This document shows, in pieces, positions 17,757-28,816 of a DNA stretch of 64,000 nucleotides. The position numbers and the translations under genes are program-made. Below the pieces are notes generated by a model. The model saw only the letters and a list, made by a program, of their open reading frames with translations, was not told where the DNA came from and did not search any database. The first letter of the stretch is position 1. Every line of letters begins with the position of its first letter. Origin of the DNA: Isoptericola sediminis (GTDB lineage: Bacteria; Actinomycetota; Actinomycetes; Actinomycetales; Cellulomonadaceae); assembly GCF_013085345.1 (NCBI RefSeq), contig NZ_JABFAJ010000003.1:310001-374000 (forward strand), in the 5' to 3' direction.

Positions 17757-18617
17757 ATGACCGATCAGGGCAAGCTGTTCCCTGGCAAGCAGTTCGTCTC
17801 GACCGTCCTGGACGCCCTCCAGACGAAGACCACGATGAGCGGCGGCCTGGCCCACGTCTATCTCATGCGAGCCGCCATGGCCGGCGTGCTCATCGGGATC
17901 ATGTACATCACCTACTACTCGGTGATCGCGACGTTCGCGGGGATCGGGGACGGCGACCTGACGGGGCTCGGGAGCATGGTCGGCGCGCTCGTGTTCGGCT
18001 TCGCGCTCGTGTTCATCTACTTCACCAAGTCCGAGCTGCTCACGTCGAACATGATGATCGTGTCGGTCGGGCGGTACTACCGGAAGATCACCGCGTGGCG
18101 GGGCCTGCGCGTCCTGCTGCTCTGCTACGCGGGCAACATCCTCGGCGGCCTGGCCGTGGCGCTGGCCGTGGTCTCCTCGTCGCTCGGCGACGGCGCCGTG
18201 GGCGAGCAGATGCAGCACTCGGTGGACCACAAGCTGGCCTATCTCGGCGAGGGTCTCGTCGGCTGGTCGGACCTGTTCGTCCGGGCGATCCTGTGCAACT
18301 TCATGATCAACGTCGGGATGCTGCTCGTCTACAACGGCTTCGTGACGAACGACATCACCAAGGCGCTCGTGATGGTCGTCAGCGTGTTCGTCTTCGCGTT
18401 CGTCGGCTTCGAGCACTCGGTCGCGAACACGGCGCTTTTCCTCATGGTCGGGCTGAACCACGGCATCGACGTCGGGCTCGCCCTCGGCAACGTGGCGATC
18501 GTGCTCGCCGGGAACTTCCTCGGCGGCGGGCTGCTCATCGGCTACTACTACGCCTTCGCCAACGACGACCGGCGTTACCTGCGCCGGCAGGGAGCCGGTG
18601 CGGCGACCGACGCCTAG
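17757..18617 (+). CDS. Formate/nitrite transporter (FNT) family channel
   Basis: A 286-residue protein with six membrane spans and FNT hallmarks: AGNILGG in the third span and GFEHSVANTALFLMVG, which contains the conserved pore His. FNT pentamers move formate, nitrite, hydrosulfide or other small anions; the substrate is not readable from sequence, and no formate or nitrite enzyme gene is nearby. The protein is close to the usual FNT length of about 280 residues. Confidence 0.9.
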   Translation: MTDQGKLFPGKQFVSTVLDALQTKTTMSGGLAHVYLMRAAMAGVLIGIMYITYYSVIATFAGIGDGDLTGLGSMVGALVFGFALVFIYFTKSELLTSNMMIVSVGRYYRKITAWRGLRVLLLCYAGNILGGLAVALAVVSSSLGDGAVGEQMQHSVDHKLAYLGEGLVGWSDLFVRAILCNFMINVGMLLVYNGFVTNDITKALVMVVSVFVFAFVGFEHSVANTALFLMVGLNHGIDVGLALGNVAIVLAGNFLGGGLLIGYYYAFANDDRRYLRRQGAGAATDA

Positions 18618-18648
18618 GAGGCTGTCTCACGCCACGTCCTCAGGGCGG

Positions 18649-18654
18649 TAGAGT
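18649..18654 (+). promoter_or_regulatory. -10 box TAGAGT (near-leaderless)
   Basis: TAGAGT ends 7 nt before the GTG of the VanY fusion gene. Confidence 0.5.
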
Positions 18655-18661
18655 CGCGCCC

Positions 18662-20173
18662 GTGACCTGGACCGACGCCCTTCCCCGGACGACGGTGGAC
18701 GCTCCGGCACCGCGGGTCCCCCGTGCCGCGTCCGCACTGCTCGCCGCCGCCGCGATCACCGTCGGGCCGGCCGGACGGGCGCTGCTCCCCCCGCCGGTCG
18801 GGGACCCGCTCGCCGACGCCCTCGCCGCCGTGACCGTGGTCGGTCTCCTCGCGCTGGCGTTCCCCCGCACTCCCCTGGCCGTCGCCGCCTCGGTCGCGTT
18901 CGCGGCGTGCGCGGCGGTCGAGACCCTGCACCTCACCCCCGTCGCCGACGCGCTGCTCGACCGGTTCCTGCTCGCCCGTCTCGTGCTCGGCACGCCCTTC
19001 GGCGTCGTGGACCTCGCCTGGAACGCGATCGGGGCCTGCCTCGGTGCGGCCGTCCTGGCCGCCGTCACTCATCGCTCCGCCCAGCCGTCGGGCAGCGCCT
19101 CGGCGCGGCGCGGCCGCCGTGTCGCGTCCGTCGTCGCGCCGCTCACCGTCCTCGCTCTCCTCACCGCCGGCGGCGTCCTCCTCGTCGGGGTCGTGGACGA
19201 CGAGGCCGACGAGCTGAGCGCTCAGGTCGCCACGGCGCAGCGCGAGCTGGACACGTCCGCGGACAAGGTGACCGACGACGCCGTCCGGGAGCGGCTCGGC
19301 AAGGCGCTCGGCCAGGGCGAGTCCGTGCTCGAGGCCACCCCGGTGCTGCAGCGGCTGCCGGGAGACGCCCCGGCAGCGGTCACCGACCTCGAGCAGGCCG
19401 TCGCCGTCGTGCGGGAGTCCCGACGCGAGTACGCGACCGACCAGGCGACCGCCGCCCGCGAGGAGCTGGCGCCGGCCCGGCGCCGCGCCGAGACCGTGCT
19501 GGACGCGGCCGACGAGCTCGCCGCGTCGGGCCAGGACGCCGGGGAGGCCAGCCGGGCGGCGGTCCGCGACGCCCTCGGCGCCGCCGACGACACGGTCACC
19601 CTGGCCGACCCGGACCGCCTCGCGGCGATGCCGCTCTCCGACCTCGAGCAGGTCGCCCCCGCGCTCATGGCCCGTCACGACGCCGTCGGGGAGGCGACCG
19701 CCGACCTCATGTCGGCCCAGGACGCCGTCGTGTGCCCGTTCCCCGACCAGGTCTGGTTCCCCGAGGGCGGACGGATCGCCGCCGACCGGCTCGCCCCGAT
19801 CCCGTGGGCGCCGGAGCACTCGATCCGGGCGGACCTCCTGGACGGGCTGGTGGCGCTCGACGAGGCCTACCTCGCGGCGTTCGGCGAGCACCTCACCGTG
19901 AACTCCGCCTACCGCAGCATGGAGGACCAGACCGCGGTCTACACACCTGCGAACCCGAACCCGTTGGCCGCACCGCCCGGCTGCTCGAACCACGGCCTGG
20001 GGACCGCCGTCGACCTCAGCGTCGGGCCGGAGGGGTTCGACGGGGCACGGTTCGCCTGGTTGACGGAGCACGCCGAGGAGTACGGCTGGACCCACCCGGA
20101 CTGGGCCGGGCCGACCGGGCGCCTGCCGGAACCGTGGCACTGGGAGTCGGTGGAGACCCCGGACGCCTACTGA
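18662..20173 (+). CDS. DUF2809-like membrane domain fused to a VanY D,D-carboxypeptidase domain
   Basis: A 503-residue fusion. Residues about 20-145 form four membrane spans resembling the small DUF2809 membrane family; a further span near 160-180 is followed by an Ala/Glu/Arg-rich coiled coil (about 185-340). The C-terminal domain (about 350-500) is a VanY-type metallopeptidase with SNHGLGTAVDL (the HxxGxAxD zinc motif) and EPWHWE (second zinc His). It should trim the terminal D-Ala of peptidoglycan stems outside the membrane. The coiled coil may set reach or dimerise the enzyme (inference). Confidence 0.88.
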   Translation: MTWTDALPRTTVDAPAPRVPRAASALLAAAAITVGPAGRALLPPPVGDPLADALAAVTVVGLLALAFPRTPLAVAASVAFAACAAVETLHLTPVADALLDRFLLARLVLGTPFGVVDLAWNAIGACLGAAVLAAVTHRSAQPSGSASARRGRRVASVVAPLTVLALLTAGGVLLVGVVDDEADELSAQVATAQRELDTSADKVTDDAVRERLGKALGQGESVLEATPVLQRLPGDAPAAVTDLEQAVAVVRESRREYATDQATAAREELAPARRRAETVLDAADELAASGQDAGEASRAAVRDALGAADDTVTLADPDRLAAMPLSDLEQVAPALMARHDAVGEATADLMSAQDAVVCPFPDQVWFPEGGRIAADRLAPIPWAPEHSIRADLLDGLVALDEAYLAAFGEHLTVNSAYRSMEDQTAVYTPANPNPLAAPPGCSNHGLGTAVDLSVGPEGFDGARFAWLTEHAEEYGWTHPDWAGPTGRLPEPWHWESVETPDAY

Positions 20174-20193
20174 CCACGGTCGCGCGACGACGA

Positions 20194-20234
20194 CGCGGGC
20201 CGCGGACACCGGTAGGAGGTGCCCGCGGCCCGCG
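20194..20234. terminator. Terminator between the VanY fusion and sufT
   Basis: A 17-bp stem with one mismatch (20194-20210 with 20218-20234) and a 7-nt loop sits between two convergent genes and can serve both. Confidence 0.7.
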
Positions 20235-20248
20235 TGGTCGGGAACGGC

Positions 20249-20611
20249 TCAGACGTTGAAGCCGAGCATCCGCAGCTGCTCGCGGCCGTCGTCGGTGATC
20301 TTCTCCGGACCCCACGGCGGCATCCAGACCCAGTTGATCCGGTGCCCGGTCACGATGCCCTCGAGCGCCTGGGCGGACTGGTCCTCGATGACGTCCGTCA
20401 GCGGGCAGGCCGCCGAGGTGAGCGTCATGTCGATGGTGGCGTGGTTGTTCTGGTCCACCTCGACGCCGTAGACGAGACCGAGGTCGACGACGTTGATGCC
20501 GAGCTCGGGGTCGATGACGTCGCGCATCGCCTCCTCGACGTCGGCCGCCGTGGTGGCGCCCGGCGCCGCCGGCGTCTGCTCGGGAGCGGTCTCGGTCGGG
20601 TTGTCAGTCAT
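20249..20611 (-). CDS. sufT: SufT / MIP18-family (DUF59) iron-sulfur maturation factor
   Basis: A 120-residue DUF59 protein with DPELGINVVDLGLVY and the conserved Cys in TSAACPLTD. The N-terminal 22 residues are Ala/Pro/Thr-rich. SufT assists Fe-S cluster maturation under high demand. It is the last gene of the suf operon; its start overlaps the sufU end by 8 nt. Confidence 0.93.
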   Translation of the reverse strand: MTDNPTETAPEQTPAAPGATTAADVEEAMRDVIDPELGINVVDLGLVYGVEVDQNNHATIDMTLTSAACPLTDVIEDQSAQALEGIVTGHRINWVWMPPWGPEKITDDGREQLRMLGFNV

Positions 20612-21113
20612 CCGATCCTCCGGGTCGGTCGGCCAGCGCGCCGCTGCGCGCCAGCGAGTCCTTCAACGCTGCCCAGCCGAGCAGCGCGCACTTGATGCGG
20701 GCGGGGTACTGGGAGACCCCGGTGAAGGCGGTGCCGTCACCGAGCGCGTCCAGCACGTCCTCGTCGTCCAGGCCCTTGCCCCGCGAGCCCATGAGGTCGC
20801 GGAAGGCGGCGTCGAGGCGTTCCACCGTCGCCAGGTCCTGGCCGGTGACCAGCTCGGTCATCACCGACGTCGACGCCTGCGAGATCGAGCAGCCCTGACC
20901 CTCCCAGGAGACGCGCTCGACCGTCGGTCGGGCGTCGGGGGTGTCGGCGGTCCGCACGTCGACGCGCAGCGTGACCTCGTCCCCGCAGGTCGTGTTGACC
21001 TGGTGGGACTCCCCGCCCAGGTGGCCGTCGGCCACCTCGACCAGGCCGTGGCCGTGCGGGTGCTTGGCGTGGTCCAGGATGACCTGCTGGTACAGGTCCT
21101 GCAGCGAGCTCAT
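20604..21113 (-). CDS. sufU: SufU, sulfurtransferase partner of SufS
   Basis: A 169-residue SufU with the zinc ligands Cys43, Asp45, Cys75 and Cys142 (CGD, GCSIS, KCALLGW). In Gram-positive bacteria SufU takes persulfide from SufS and hands sulfur to SufBCD. The ATG at 21113 follows the sufS stop by 10 bp. The 3' end overlaps sufT. Confidence 0.95.
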   Translation of the reverse strand: MSSLQDLYQQVILDHAKHPHGHGLVEVADGHLGGESHQVNTTCGDEVTLRVDVRTADTPDARPTVERVSWEGQGCSISQASTSVMTELVTGQDLATVERLDAAFRDLMGSRGKGLDDEDVLDALGDGTAFTGVSQYPARIKCALLGWAALKDSLARSGALADRPGGSDD

Positions 21114-21123
21114 GCGGGTCTCC

Positions 21124-23210
<2,087 letters not shown>

Positions 23211-23247
23211 CAGATGGTTCTCCAGGTCTTGTTCTCGAAAAGGCTGG

Positions 23248-23595
23248 TCAGGACGCGGCGGCGAGCGGTGCGTCGATGTCGACGAGCACCTTGTCGCCGT
23301 CCACCGTCACCGGGTAGACGGGTACGGGCCGGGTCGCGGGCAGCTGGAGCGGCTTGCCGGTGCGCAGGTCGAACTGCGAACCGTGCAACCAGCACTCCAC
23401 GCGGCAGCCCTCGACCTCGCCGTCGGACAACGACACCGCACCGTGCGAGCAGATGTCGCTGATGGCGTGGAAGTCACCGTCCTCGTCGCGGACGACCGCG
23501 ACCGGCACGGAGGCGCCGTCGGCGGCGGTGAGCTCGACGAGCAGGCTCTCCTCCGGGCCGAGATCGGCGGTGGCGCAGGCGATCTGTGCGGTCAC
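23248..23595 (-). CDS. Rieske [2Fe-2S] ferredoxin in the suf operon
   Basis: A 115-residue soluble Rieske protein with Cys49-x-His51 and Cys68-x2-His71 cluster ligands. Proteins of this type, often annotated as non-heme iron oxygenase ferredoxin subunits, sit between sufD and sufC in many actinobacteria. The role may be electron supply to Fe-S assembly, which is inferred from position. The start is GTG 23595, 7 bp after the sufD stop. Confidence 0.93.
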   Translation of the reverse strand: MTAQIACATADLGPEESLLVELTAADGASVPVAVVRDEDGDFHAISDICSHGAVSLSDGEVEGCRVECWLHGSQFDLRTGKPLQLPATRPVPVYPVTVDGDKVLVDIDAPLAAAS

Positions 23596-23602
23596 GACGT
23601 GC

Positions 23603-24802
23603 TCACCGCGCCGGAGCGCCGGTGATGACGCTCATCGACTTCTCCAGCTCGGCCTCGATGGAGGCGAGCAGCCGCTCCTCGACCGACTCGACGCCGATCT
23701 CGTCGATCAGCTCGGCGAAGAAGCCGCGCACGACGAGACGGCGGGCGTCGATCTCGGGGATGCCGCGCGCCATGAGGTAGAAGAGCTGCTCGTCGTCGAA
23801 CCGGCCGGTCGCCGAGGCGTGGCCCGCCCCGTCGATCTCACCGGTCTCGATCTCGAGGTTCGGCACCGAGTCCGCCCGCGCGCCGTCGGTCAGCACGAGG
23901 TTGCGGTTCAGCTCGTAGGTGTCCGTCGCCTCGGCCTCGGCGCGGATGAGCACGTCGCCCACCCACACGGTGTGCGCGGAGGCACCCTGGAGCGCGCCCT
24001 TGTAGGTGACGCGCGAGCGGCACCGCGGCACGGCGTGGTCGACGAAGAGGCGGTGCTCCTGGTGCTGGTCGGCGTCGGCGAAGTACAGCCCGACCATCTC
24101 GACCTCGCCGCCCTCGGCGGTGAAGGTCGCGTCCGGCGTGACGCGCACGACGTCGCCGCCGAAGGTCACCACGACGTGCTTGAGCTTGGCGTCGCGGCCG
24201 ATGCTCGCGCGGTGCGAGGAGGCGTGCACGGCACCGTCTTCCCAGTCCTGGACGGACACGACGGTCAGCTGGGCGCCGTCCTCGACGAGGACCTCGACGG
24301 TCTGGTTCAGCAGCGCGTCCCCGCGGTGGTCGATGACCACGACGGCCTCGGAGTGCCGCTCGGCGTGCACCAGCAGGTGCGACGCGGTGGCGTCCTTCGA
24401 GGTGCCGTCGATCCGCACGGAGGTCGGGCCGGAGGCCACGGTGTCGGCCGGGACGGTCACCACGGTGGCCTCGCGCACGGCGTTCCACGCGGTGACGGCG
24501 GCACGGTCGCCGGGCTTGCCGGTGCGGCCGAGGCGCTCGTCGTCGCGTCCGACCGTCTCGACGGTGACCTCGGGGGCCGCCTCGACGGTCACGGCGACGC
24601 CGTCACCGGTCAGCTCGTCGGAGAACAGCGGCTGGAGCCGCGCCACCGGCGAGAAGCGCCACTCCTCCTCGCGGCCGGTGGGCACCGGGATGTCCGCGAG
24701 GTCGAAGGACGTCTTGCGCTCGGCGCGCGAACCGGCGGGCACCACACCGTGGGAGTGGGCGCCGTCGGCGGTCGCGCGGGAGTGATCGGTAGTGAGAGTC
24801 AT
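23603..24802 (-). CDS. sufD: Fe-S scaffold protein SufD
   Basis: A 399-residue SufD with the SufBD beta-helix core and the C-terminal GEIDGAGHASATGRFDDEQLFYLMARGI motif region. It forms SufBC2D with its neighbours. The ATG at 24802 lies directly after the sufB stop, so the longer in-frame ORF upstream is rejected. Confidence 0.94.
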   Translation of the reverse strand: MTLTTDHSRATADGAHSHGVVPAGSRAERKTSFDLADIPVPTGREEEWRFSPVARLQPLFSDELTGDGVAVTVEAAPEVTVETVGRDDERLGRTGKPGDRAAVTAWNAVREATVVTVPADTVASGPTSVRIDGTSKDATASHLLVHAERHSEAVVVIDHRGDALLNQTVEVLVEDGAQLTVVSVQDWEDGAVHASSHRASIGRDAKLKHVVVTFGGDVVRVTPDATFTAEGGEVEMVGLYFADADQHQEHRLFVDHAVPRCRSRVTYKGALQGASAHTVWVGDVLIRAEAEATDTYELNRNLVLTDGARADSVPNLEIETGEIDGAGHASATGRFDDEQLFYLMARGIPEIDARRLVVRGFFAELIDEIGVESVEERLLASIEAELEKSMSVITGAPAR

Positions 24803-24803
24803 T

Positions 24804-26255
24804 TCAGCCGACGGACCCTTCCATCTGCAGCTCGATGAGGCGGTTGAGCTCGAGGGCATACTCCATGGGCAGCTCCCGCGCGATGGGCTCGACGAACCCG
24901 CGCACGATCATGGCCATGGCCTCGGTCTCCTCCATGCCTCGGGACATGAGGTAGAACAGCTGGTCCTCGCTCACCTTGGACACCGTCGCCTCGTGCCCCA
25001 TGGACACGTCGTCCTCGCGGACGTCGACGTACGGGTAGGTGTCGGACCGGGAGATCTGGTCGACGAGCAGCGCGTCGCACAGGACGTTCGACGCCGACGC
25101 CTCGGCACCCTCGAGCACCTGCACCAGACCGCGGTAGGAGGTGCGGCCGCCGCCACGGGCCACGGACTTCGAGACGATCGAGCTCGAGGTGTGCGGGGCG
25201 GCGTGCACCATCTTGGCACCGGCGTCCTGGTGCTGGCCCTCGCCGGCGAAGGCGATGGACAGCGTCTCGCCGCGGGCGCGCTCGCCCAGCAGGTAGATCG
25301 CCGGGTACTTCATGGTGACCTTGGAGCCGATGTTGCCGTCGACCCACTCCATGGTGGCGCCGGCCTCGGCCGTGGCGCGCTTGGTCACCAGGTTGTAGAC
25401 GTTGTTCGACCAGTTCTGGATGGTCGTGTAGCGCACGCGGGCGTTCTTCTTGACGACGATCTCCACGACCGCGGAGTGCAGCGAGTCGGTGGAGTAGATC
25501 GGCGCCGTGCAGCCCTCGACGTAGTGCACGTAGGAGCCCTCGTCGGCGATGATCAGCGTCCGCTCGAACTGGCCCATGTTCTCGGTGTTGATCCGGAAGT
25601 AGGCCTGCAGCGGGATGTCGACGTGCACGCCCGGCGGCACGTAGATGAACGAGCCGCCCGACCAGACGGCCGAGTTGAGCGCGGAGAACTTGTTGTCGCC
25701 GGCCGGGATGACCGTGCCGAAGTACTCCTCGAACAGCTCCGGGTGCTCGCGCAGGCCGGTGTCGGTGTCGACGAAGATGACGCCCTGGGCCTCCAGGTCC
25801 TCGCGGATCTGGTGGTAGACGACCTCGGACTCGTACTGCGCCGCGACGCCGGCCACGAGGCGCTGCTTCTCGGCCTCGGGGATCCCCAGCTTGTCGTACG
25901 TCGCCTTGATGTCCTCGGGCAGGTCCTCCCAGCTGGTGGCCTGCTTCTCGGTGGAGCGGACGAAGTACTTGATGCGGTCGAAGTCGATGCCCGTGAGGTC
26001 GGCGCCCCAGTTCGGCATCGGCTTCTTCTCGAACAGGCGCAGCGCCTTGAGCCGACGCTTGCGCATCCACTCGGGCTCGTCCTTCAGGTCCGAGATGTTG
26101 CGCACGACGGCCTCGTTCAGGCCGCGCTCGGCCGTCTGGCCGGCCGCGTCGTCGTCGTGCCAGCCGTACTCGTAGGCACCGATGGAGTTGATGATCTCCT
26201 CGTCGGTGCGCTGCTCCGGTGCCGCCTGGGCGGCGTCCTGGGTGGGGGCGCTCAT
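24804..26255 (-). CDS. sufB: Fe-S scaffold protein SufB
   Basis: A 483-residue SufB that carries the nascent cluster, with [18 protein letters not shown], the conserved Cys in YVEGCTAP, and [14 protein letters not shown]. Unlike the mycobacterial SufB there is no intein: the reading frame is continuous at the normal length. The ATG at 26255 overlaps the sufR stop by 4 nt. Confidence 0.97.
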   Translation of the reverse strand: MSAPTQDAAQAAPEQRTDEEIINSIGAYEYGWHDDDAAGQTAERGLNEAVVRNISDLKDEPEWMRKRRLKALRLFEKKPMPNWGADLTGIDFDRIKYFVRSTEKQATSWEDLPEDIKATYDKLGIPEAEKQRLVAGVAAQYESEVVYHQIREDLEAQGVIFVDTDTGLREHPELFEEYFGTVIPAGDNKFSALNSAVWSGGSFIYVPPGVHVDIPLQAYFRINTENMGQFERTLIIADEGSYVHYVEGCTAPIYSTDSLHSAVVEIVVKKNARVRYTTIQNWSNNVYNLVTKRATAEAGATMEWVDGNIGSKVTMKYPAIYLLGERARGETLSIAFAGEGQHQDAGAKMVHAAPHTSSSIVSKSVARGGGRTSYRGLVQVLEGAEASASNVLCDALLVDQISRSDTYPYVDVREDDVSMGHEATVSKVSEDQLFYLMSRGMEETEAMAMIVRGFVEPIARELPMEYALELNRLIELQMEGSVG

Positions 26256-26998
26256 CGTGTTCCTTCCTGCGTACCGCGGGAGCGGCCGGCGGGGGTGGTG
26301 GGAGCAAGCGGGACGTTGGTCACGCAGGCGTGCGCGCCGCCCGCGAGCGTGGCCAGACGTTGGACGTGGGTCCCGAGCAGCCGGGCGAAGGCGTCGGCCT
26401 CCGCCTCGCACAGCTCGGGGAAGTCCTCGGCCGCGTGCTGGACCGGGCAGTGGCCCTGGCACAGCTGGACCGTGGGGACCCGGGGGCCGGCGACCGGCCG
26501 CACCGAGGCGGCGTAGCCGTCGGCGGCGAGCAGGTCCGCGAGCTGGGCGGCCCGCTCGTGCGGGTCGGTGCCGGTCAGGCGCGGGGCGTAGCGACGCACG
26601 ACGGCGTCGTTGCGTTCGGCGGCGAACTCCGCCACCGCCTGGTCCCCGGCCGTGCGGCGCAGGTAACGCATCACCTGCGTCGCGAGCTCGACGTCCTCGC
26701 CCCCGAGCTCGGCCTGTCCCGCGGTGCTCACCACGTAGCGCCGTGCGGGACGGCCCCGGCGGGCCTGACCGCCCGCGGGCCCGGCGTCGTGCACCGCGAT
26801 GGTGCCGTCCTGCTCGAGGCAGGCGAGGTGACGGCGCACGGCGGCCGAGGTGAGGCACAGGGTGCGGGCCAGGTCACCGGCGGTGACCGGTCCGTCGCTG
26901 GCGACCAGTGCGAGGACCCGGCGGCGCGTGCCGTCGGTGTCCGCTCCGGCGTGCGGCACGGTGCCGACCGGTGTCGGGGTCGTCGTCAACGTGCTCAC
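26252..26998 (-). CDS. sufR: SufR, Fe-S cluster-sensing repressor of the suf operon
   Basis: A 248-residue DeoR/ArsR-like regulator with a winged helix (about 23-95) and a C-terminal sensor carrying Cys180-x3-Cys184, Cys197 and Cys225, the cluster ligand pattern of SufR. It represses suf when clusters are sufficient. It is the first gene of the operon. The GTG at 26998 abuts GGGAGG, which is unusually close, so a leadered start with poor spacing or a slightly different start is possible. Confidence 0.92.
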   Translation of the reverse strand: MSTLTTTPTPVGTVPHAGADTDGTRRRVLALVASDGPVTAGDLARTLCLTSAAVRRHLACLEQDGTIAVHDAGPAGGQARRGRPARRYVVSTAGQAELGGEDVELATQVMRYLRRTAGDQAVAEFAAERNDAVVRRYAPRLTGTDPHERAAQLADLLAADGYAASVRPVAGPRVPTVQLCQGHCPVQHAAEDFPELCEAEADAFARLLGTHVQRLATLAGGAHACVTNVPLAPTTPAGRSRGTQEGTR

Positions 26999-27051
26999 CT
27001 CCCGGGGGTCGTCCGGGGCATCGTTCGGCCCGGACCTGACGTCGATATAGA

Positions 27052-27065
27052 GAACATCCTTGTTG
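27052..27065. promoter_or_regulatory. Candidate SufR operator
   Basis: GAAC-N6-GTTG, one base from the CAAC-N6-GTTG site described for cyanobacterial SufR; the inner AAC-N6-GTT is a perfect inverted repeat. It lies about 55 bp before sufR. A TTGACA box on the minus strand (27083-27078) is 12 bp upstream of it, so the site would sit in the core promoter. Confidence 0.5.
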
Positions 27066-27193
27066 CGAAATTACGAATGTCAAGCAAGGCATGCCTCACC
27101 GAACCCCGCGACCGGCACGTTCGTGCGGGCGTCGGGACCGACGTCACAGAGGTTTCACCGGCGGTTCACCTGGACGAGCGCGACCGCCGTCGA

Positions 27194-27820
27194 TCACTCC
27201 TCGACGATCTCGCCCTCGATGACCTCGTGACCGGACCCGGCCGGACCGGGCTGCCGGCCGATCGAGCGGAGCTTGACCCCCAGGGCGATGAGCGCCGCAC
27301 CGATCACGACGGCGAAGACGCCCACCACGACGGCCATCGCGGTGATCGCCGTGCCAGGGTTGGCGAAGCAGACGACCGCCAGCGCGACGAAGAGGATTCC
27401 GGAGAGCAGGCTGAGCAGCCACGAGGCTCCTCCCCTGCCACGCACCGCGAACGCCCCCACGATCTGGAGCAGGCCGAAGATCATCGCCCAGATCCCGACC
27501 AGCACGACGGCGATCGTCAGGAACACCCCGGGCAGGAACAGCAGCGCGGCGCCGAACGCCACGGCCACCACGCCGATGCCGAGGTTGCCCGAACCCGCCG
27601 GGGTCCCGCGGCGACGCAGGCCGTCCACGAGCGAGACCAGGCCGTCCACGAGCACGAACGCGCCGAAGACCTGCACGAGCAGGTCCGGGACGTCGCGCGG
27701 GAGCACCATGGCCAGCAGGCCGAAGACCACGGCCAGGACGCCGCGGACGACCGGCCAGTACCAGATCCGTCGCGCGATCTGCGCCAGGTCGGCCGGCGGG
27801 GTGAAGGTGTAGAAGGACAT
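27194..27820 (-). CDS. HdeD/DUF308 family membrane protein
   Basis: A 208-residue protein with six predicted membrane spans and the repeated G-x-L-x3-FG pattern of DUF308. HdeD is linked to acid resistance in enterobacteria; function in actinobacteria is unproven. It ends in an acidic tail. The ATG at 27820 is divergent from the ABC gene starting at 27860; about 195 bp separate its stop from the sufR start and hold the suf control region. Confidence 0.88.
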   Translation of the reverse strand: MSFYTFTPPADLAQIARRIWYWPVVRGVLAVVFGLLAMVLPRDVPDLLVQVFGAFVLVDGLVSLVDGLRRRGTPAGSGNLGIGVVAVAFGAALLFLPGVFLTIAVVLVGIWAMIFGLLQIVGAFAVRGRGGASWLLSLLSGILFVALAVVCFANPGTAITAMAVVVGVFAVVIGAALIALGVKLRSIGRQPGPAGSGHEVIEGEIVEE

Positions 27821-27847
27821 CGTCGCTCCCTGGGTTCCGTCGCCTCG

Positions 27848-27853
27848 TAGAAT
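27848..27853 (+). promoter_or_regulatory. -10 box TAGAAT (leaderless)
   Basis: TAGAAT ends 6 nt before the GTG of the ABC ATPase gene. Confidence 0.6.
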
Positions 27854-27859
27854 CCTCGG

Positions 27860-28816
27860 GTGCCCACCACCGATGCGCCACCCGGCGCCGCCGTCGTCGT
27901 GCGCGGCCTGCGCAAGACCTACGGCGGCCGCGACGTCGTCGACGGGCTCGATCTGCAGGCTACCGCCGGAGCGGTCACCGCGGTGCTCGGCCCGAACGGC
28001 GCCGGCAAGACCACCACCGTCGAGTGCTGCGAGGGCCTGCGCTCCCCCGACGGAGGCACCGTCCGGGTCCTCGGCCTGGACCCCGTCGCCGACGCCGCCC
28101 GCCTGCGGCCCCGCGTCGGGGTGATGCTCCAGGACGGCGGCCTGCCGACCGGCGTGCGTGCCGCGGAGATGCTCCGCCACGTGGCGGCCATGTACGCGGC
28201 GCCCCGTGACCTGCACGAGCTCTCCGCGCGGCTCGGTCTGGACGCCTTCGCCCGGACCACCGTCCGCCGCCTCTCCGGGGGCCAGCGCCAGCGGCTCGCG
28301 CTGGCGGCCGCCGTGGTCGGGCGCCCCGAGGTCGTGTTCCTCGACGAGCCGAGCGCCGGGCTGGACCCGCAGTCCCGGCACGCCGTGTGGGACCTCGTCC
28401 GCGAGCTGCGCGACGAGGGGGTCGCCGTGGTGCTGACCACGCACCTGATGGCCGAGGCCGAGGACCTGGCGGACCTCGTCCACGTCGTCGACCACGGACG
28501 CGTCATCGCCTCCGGGAGCGTGCCCGAGCTCGTGGCGGCCGGTCCCGGGTCCTCGCCCACGATCCGTCTGGAGGCGCGGCCCGGCCTCGACGTGGCCGCG
28601 CTCGCGACCCGCCTCGCCGAGGACGACGGCGACGCCTGGACGGCCGCCGAACCGTCCCCCGGGGTGTACACCGTCACCGGCGACGCCGGACCGGCCGCGC
28701 TCGCGACGCTCACCGCGTGGCTCGCCGAGCAGGACGTGCTGGCACGCCGGGTCACCGTCGGACGGCGCACCCTCGAAGACGTCTTCCTCGACCTGACGGG
28801 ACGGCACCTGCGATGA
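27860..28816 (+). CDS. ABC-2 type exporter ATP-binding protein
   Basis: A 318-residue ATPase of the DrrA/CcmA type: Walker A GPNGAGKTTT (about 42-51), signature LSGGQRQRLALA, Walker B VFLDEPSAGLD, His in LTTHLMAEAE, and a C-terminal extension (about 225-318) as in drug and heme exporters. It is translationally coupled to the permease by an ATGA overlap. Position before ctaA hints at, but does not prove, a role in the oxidase pathway. Confidence 0.93.
   Translation: MPTTDAPPGAAVVVRGLRKTYGGRDVVDGLDLQATAGAVTAVLGPNGAGKTTTVECCEGLRSPDGGTVRVLGLDPVADAARLRPRVGVMLQDGGLPTGVRAAEMLRHVAAMYAAPRDLHELSARLGLDAFARTTVRRLSGGQRQRLALAAAVVGRPEVVFLDEPSAGLDPQSRHAVWDLVRELRDEGVAVVLTTHLMAEAEDLADLVHVVDHGRVIASGSVPELVAAGPGSSPTIRLEARPGLDVAALATRLAEDDGDAWTAAEPSPGVYTVTGDAGPAALATLTAWLAEQDVLARRVTVGRRTLEDVFLDLTGRHLR

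Noticed and set aside
24804-26858. Longer sufB start and possible intein
   Set aside because: The extra N-terminal part overlaps sufR in another frame, and SufB has normal length with no splicing motifs.
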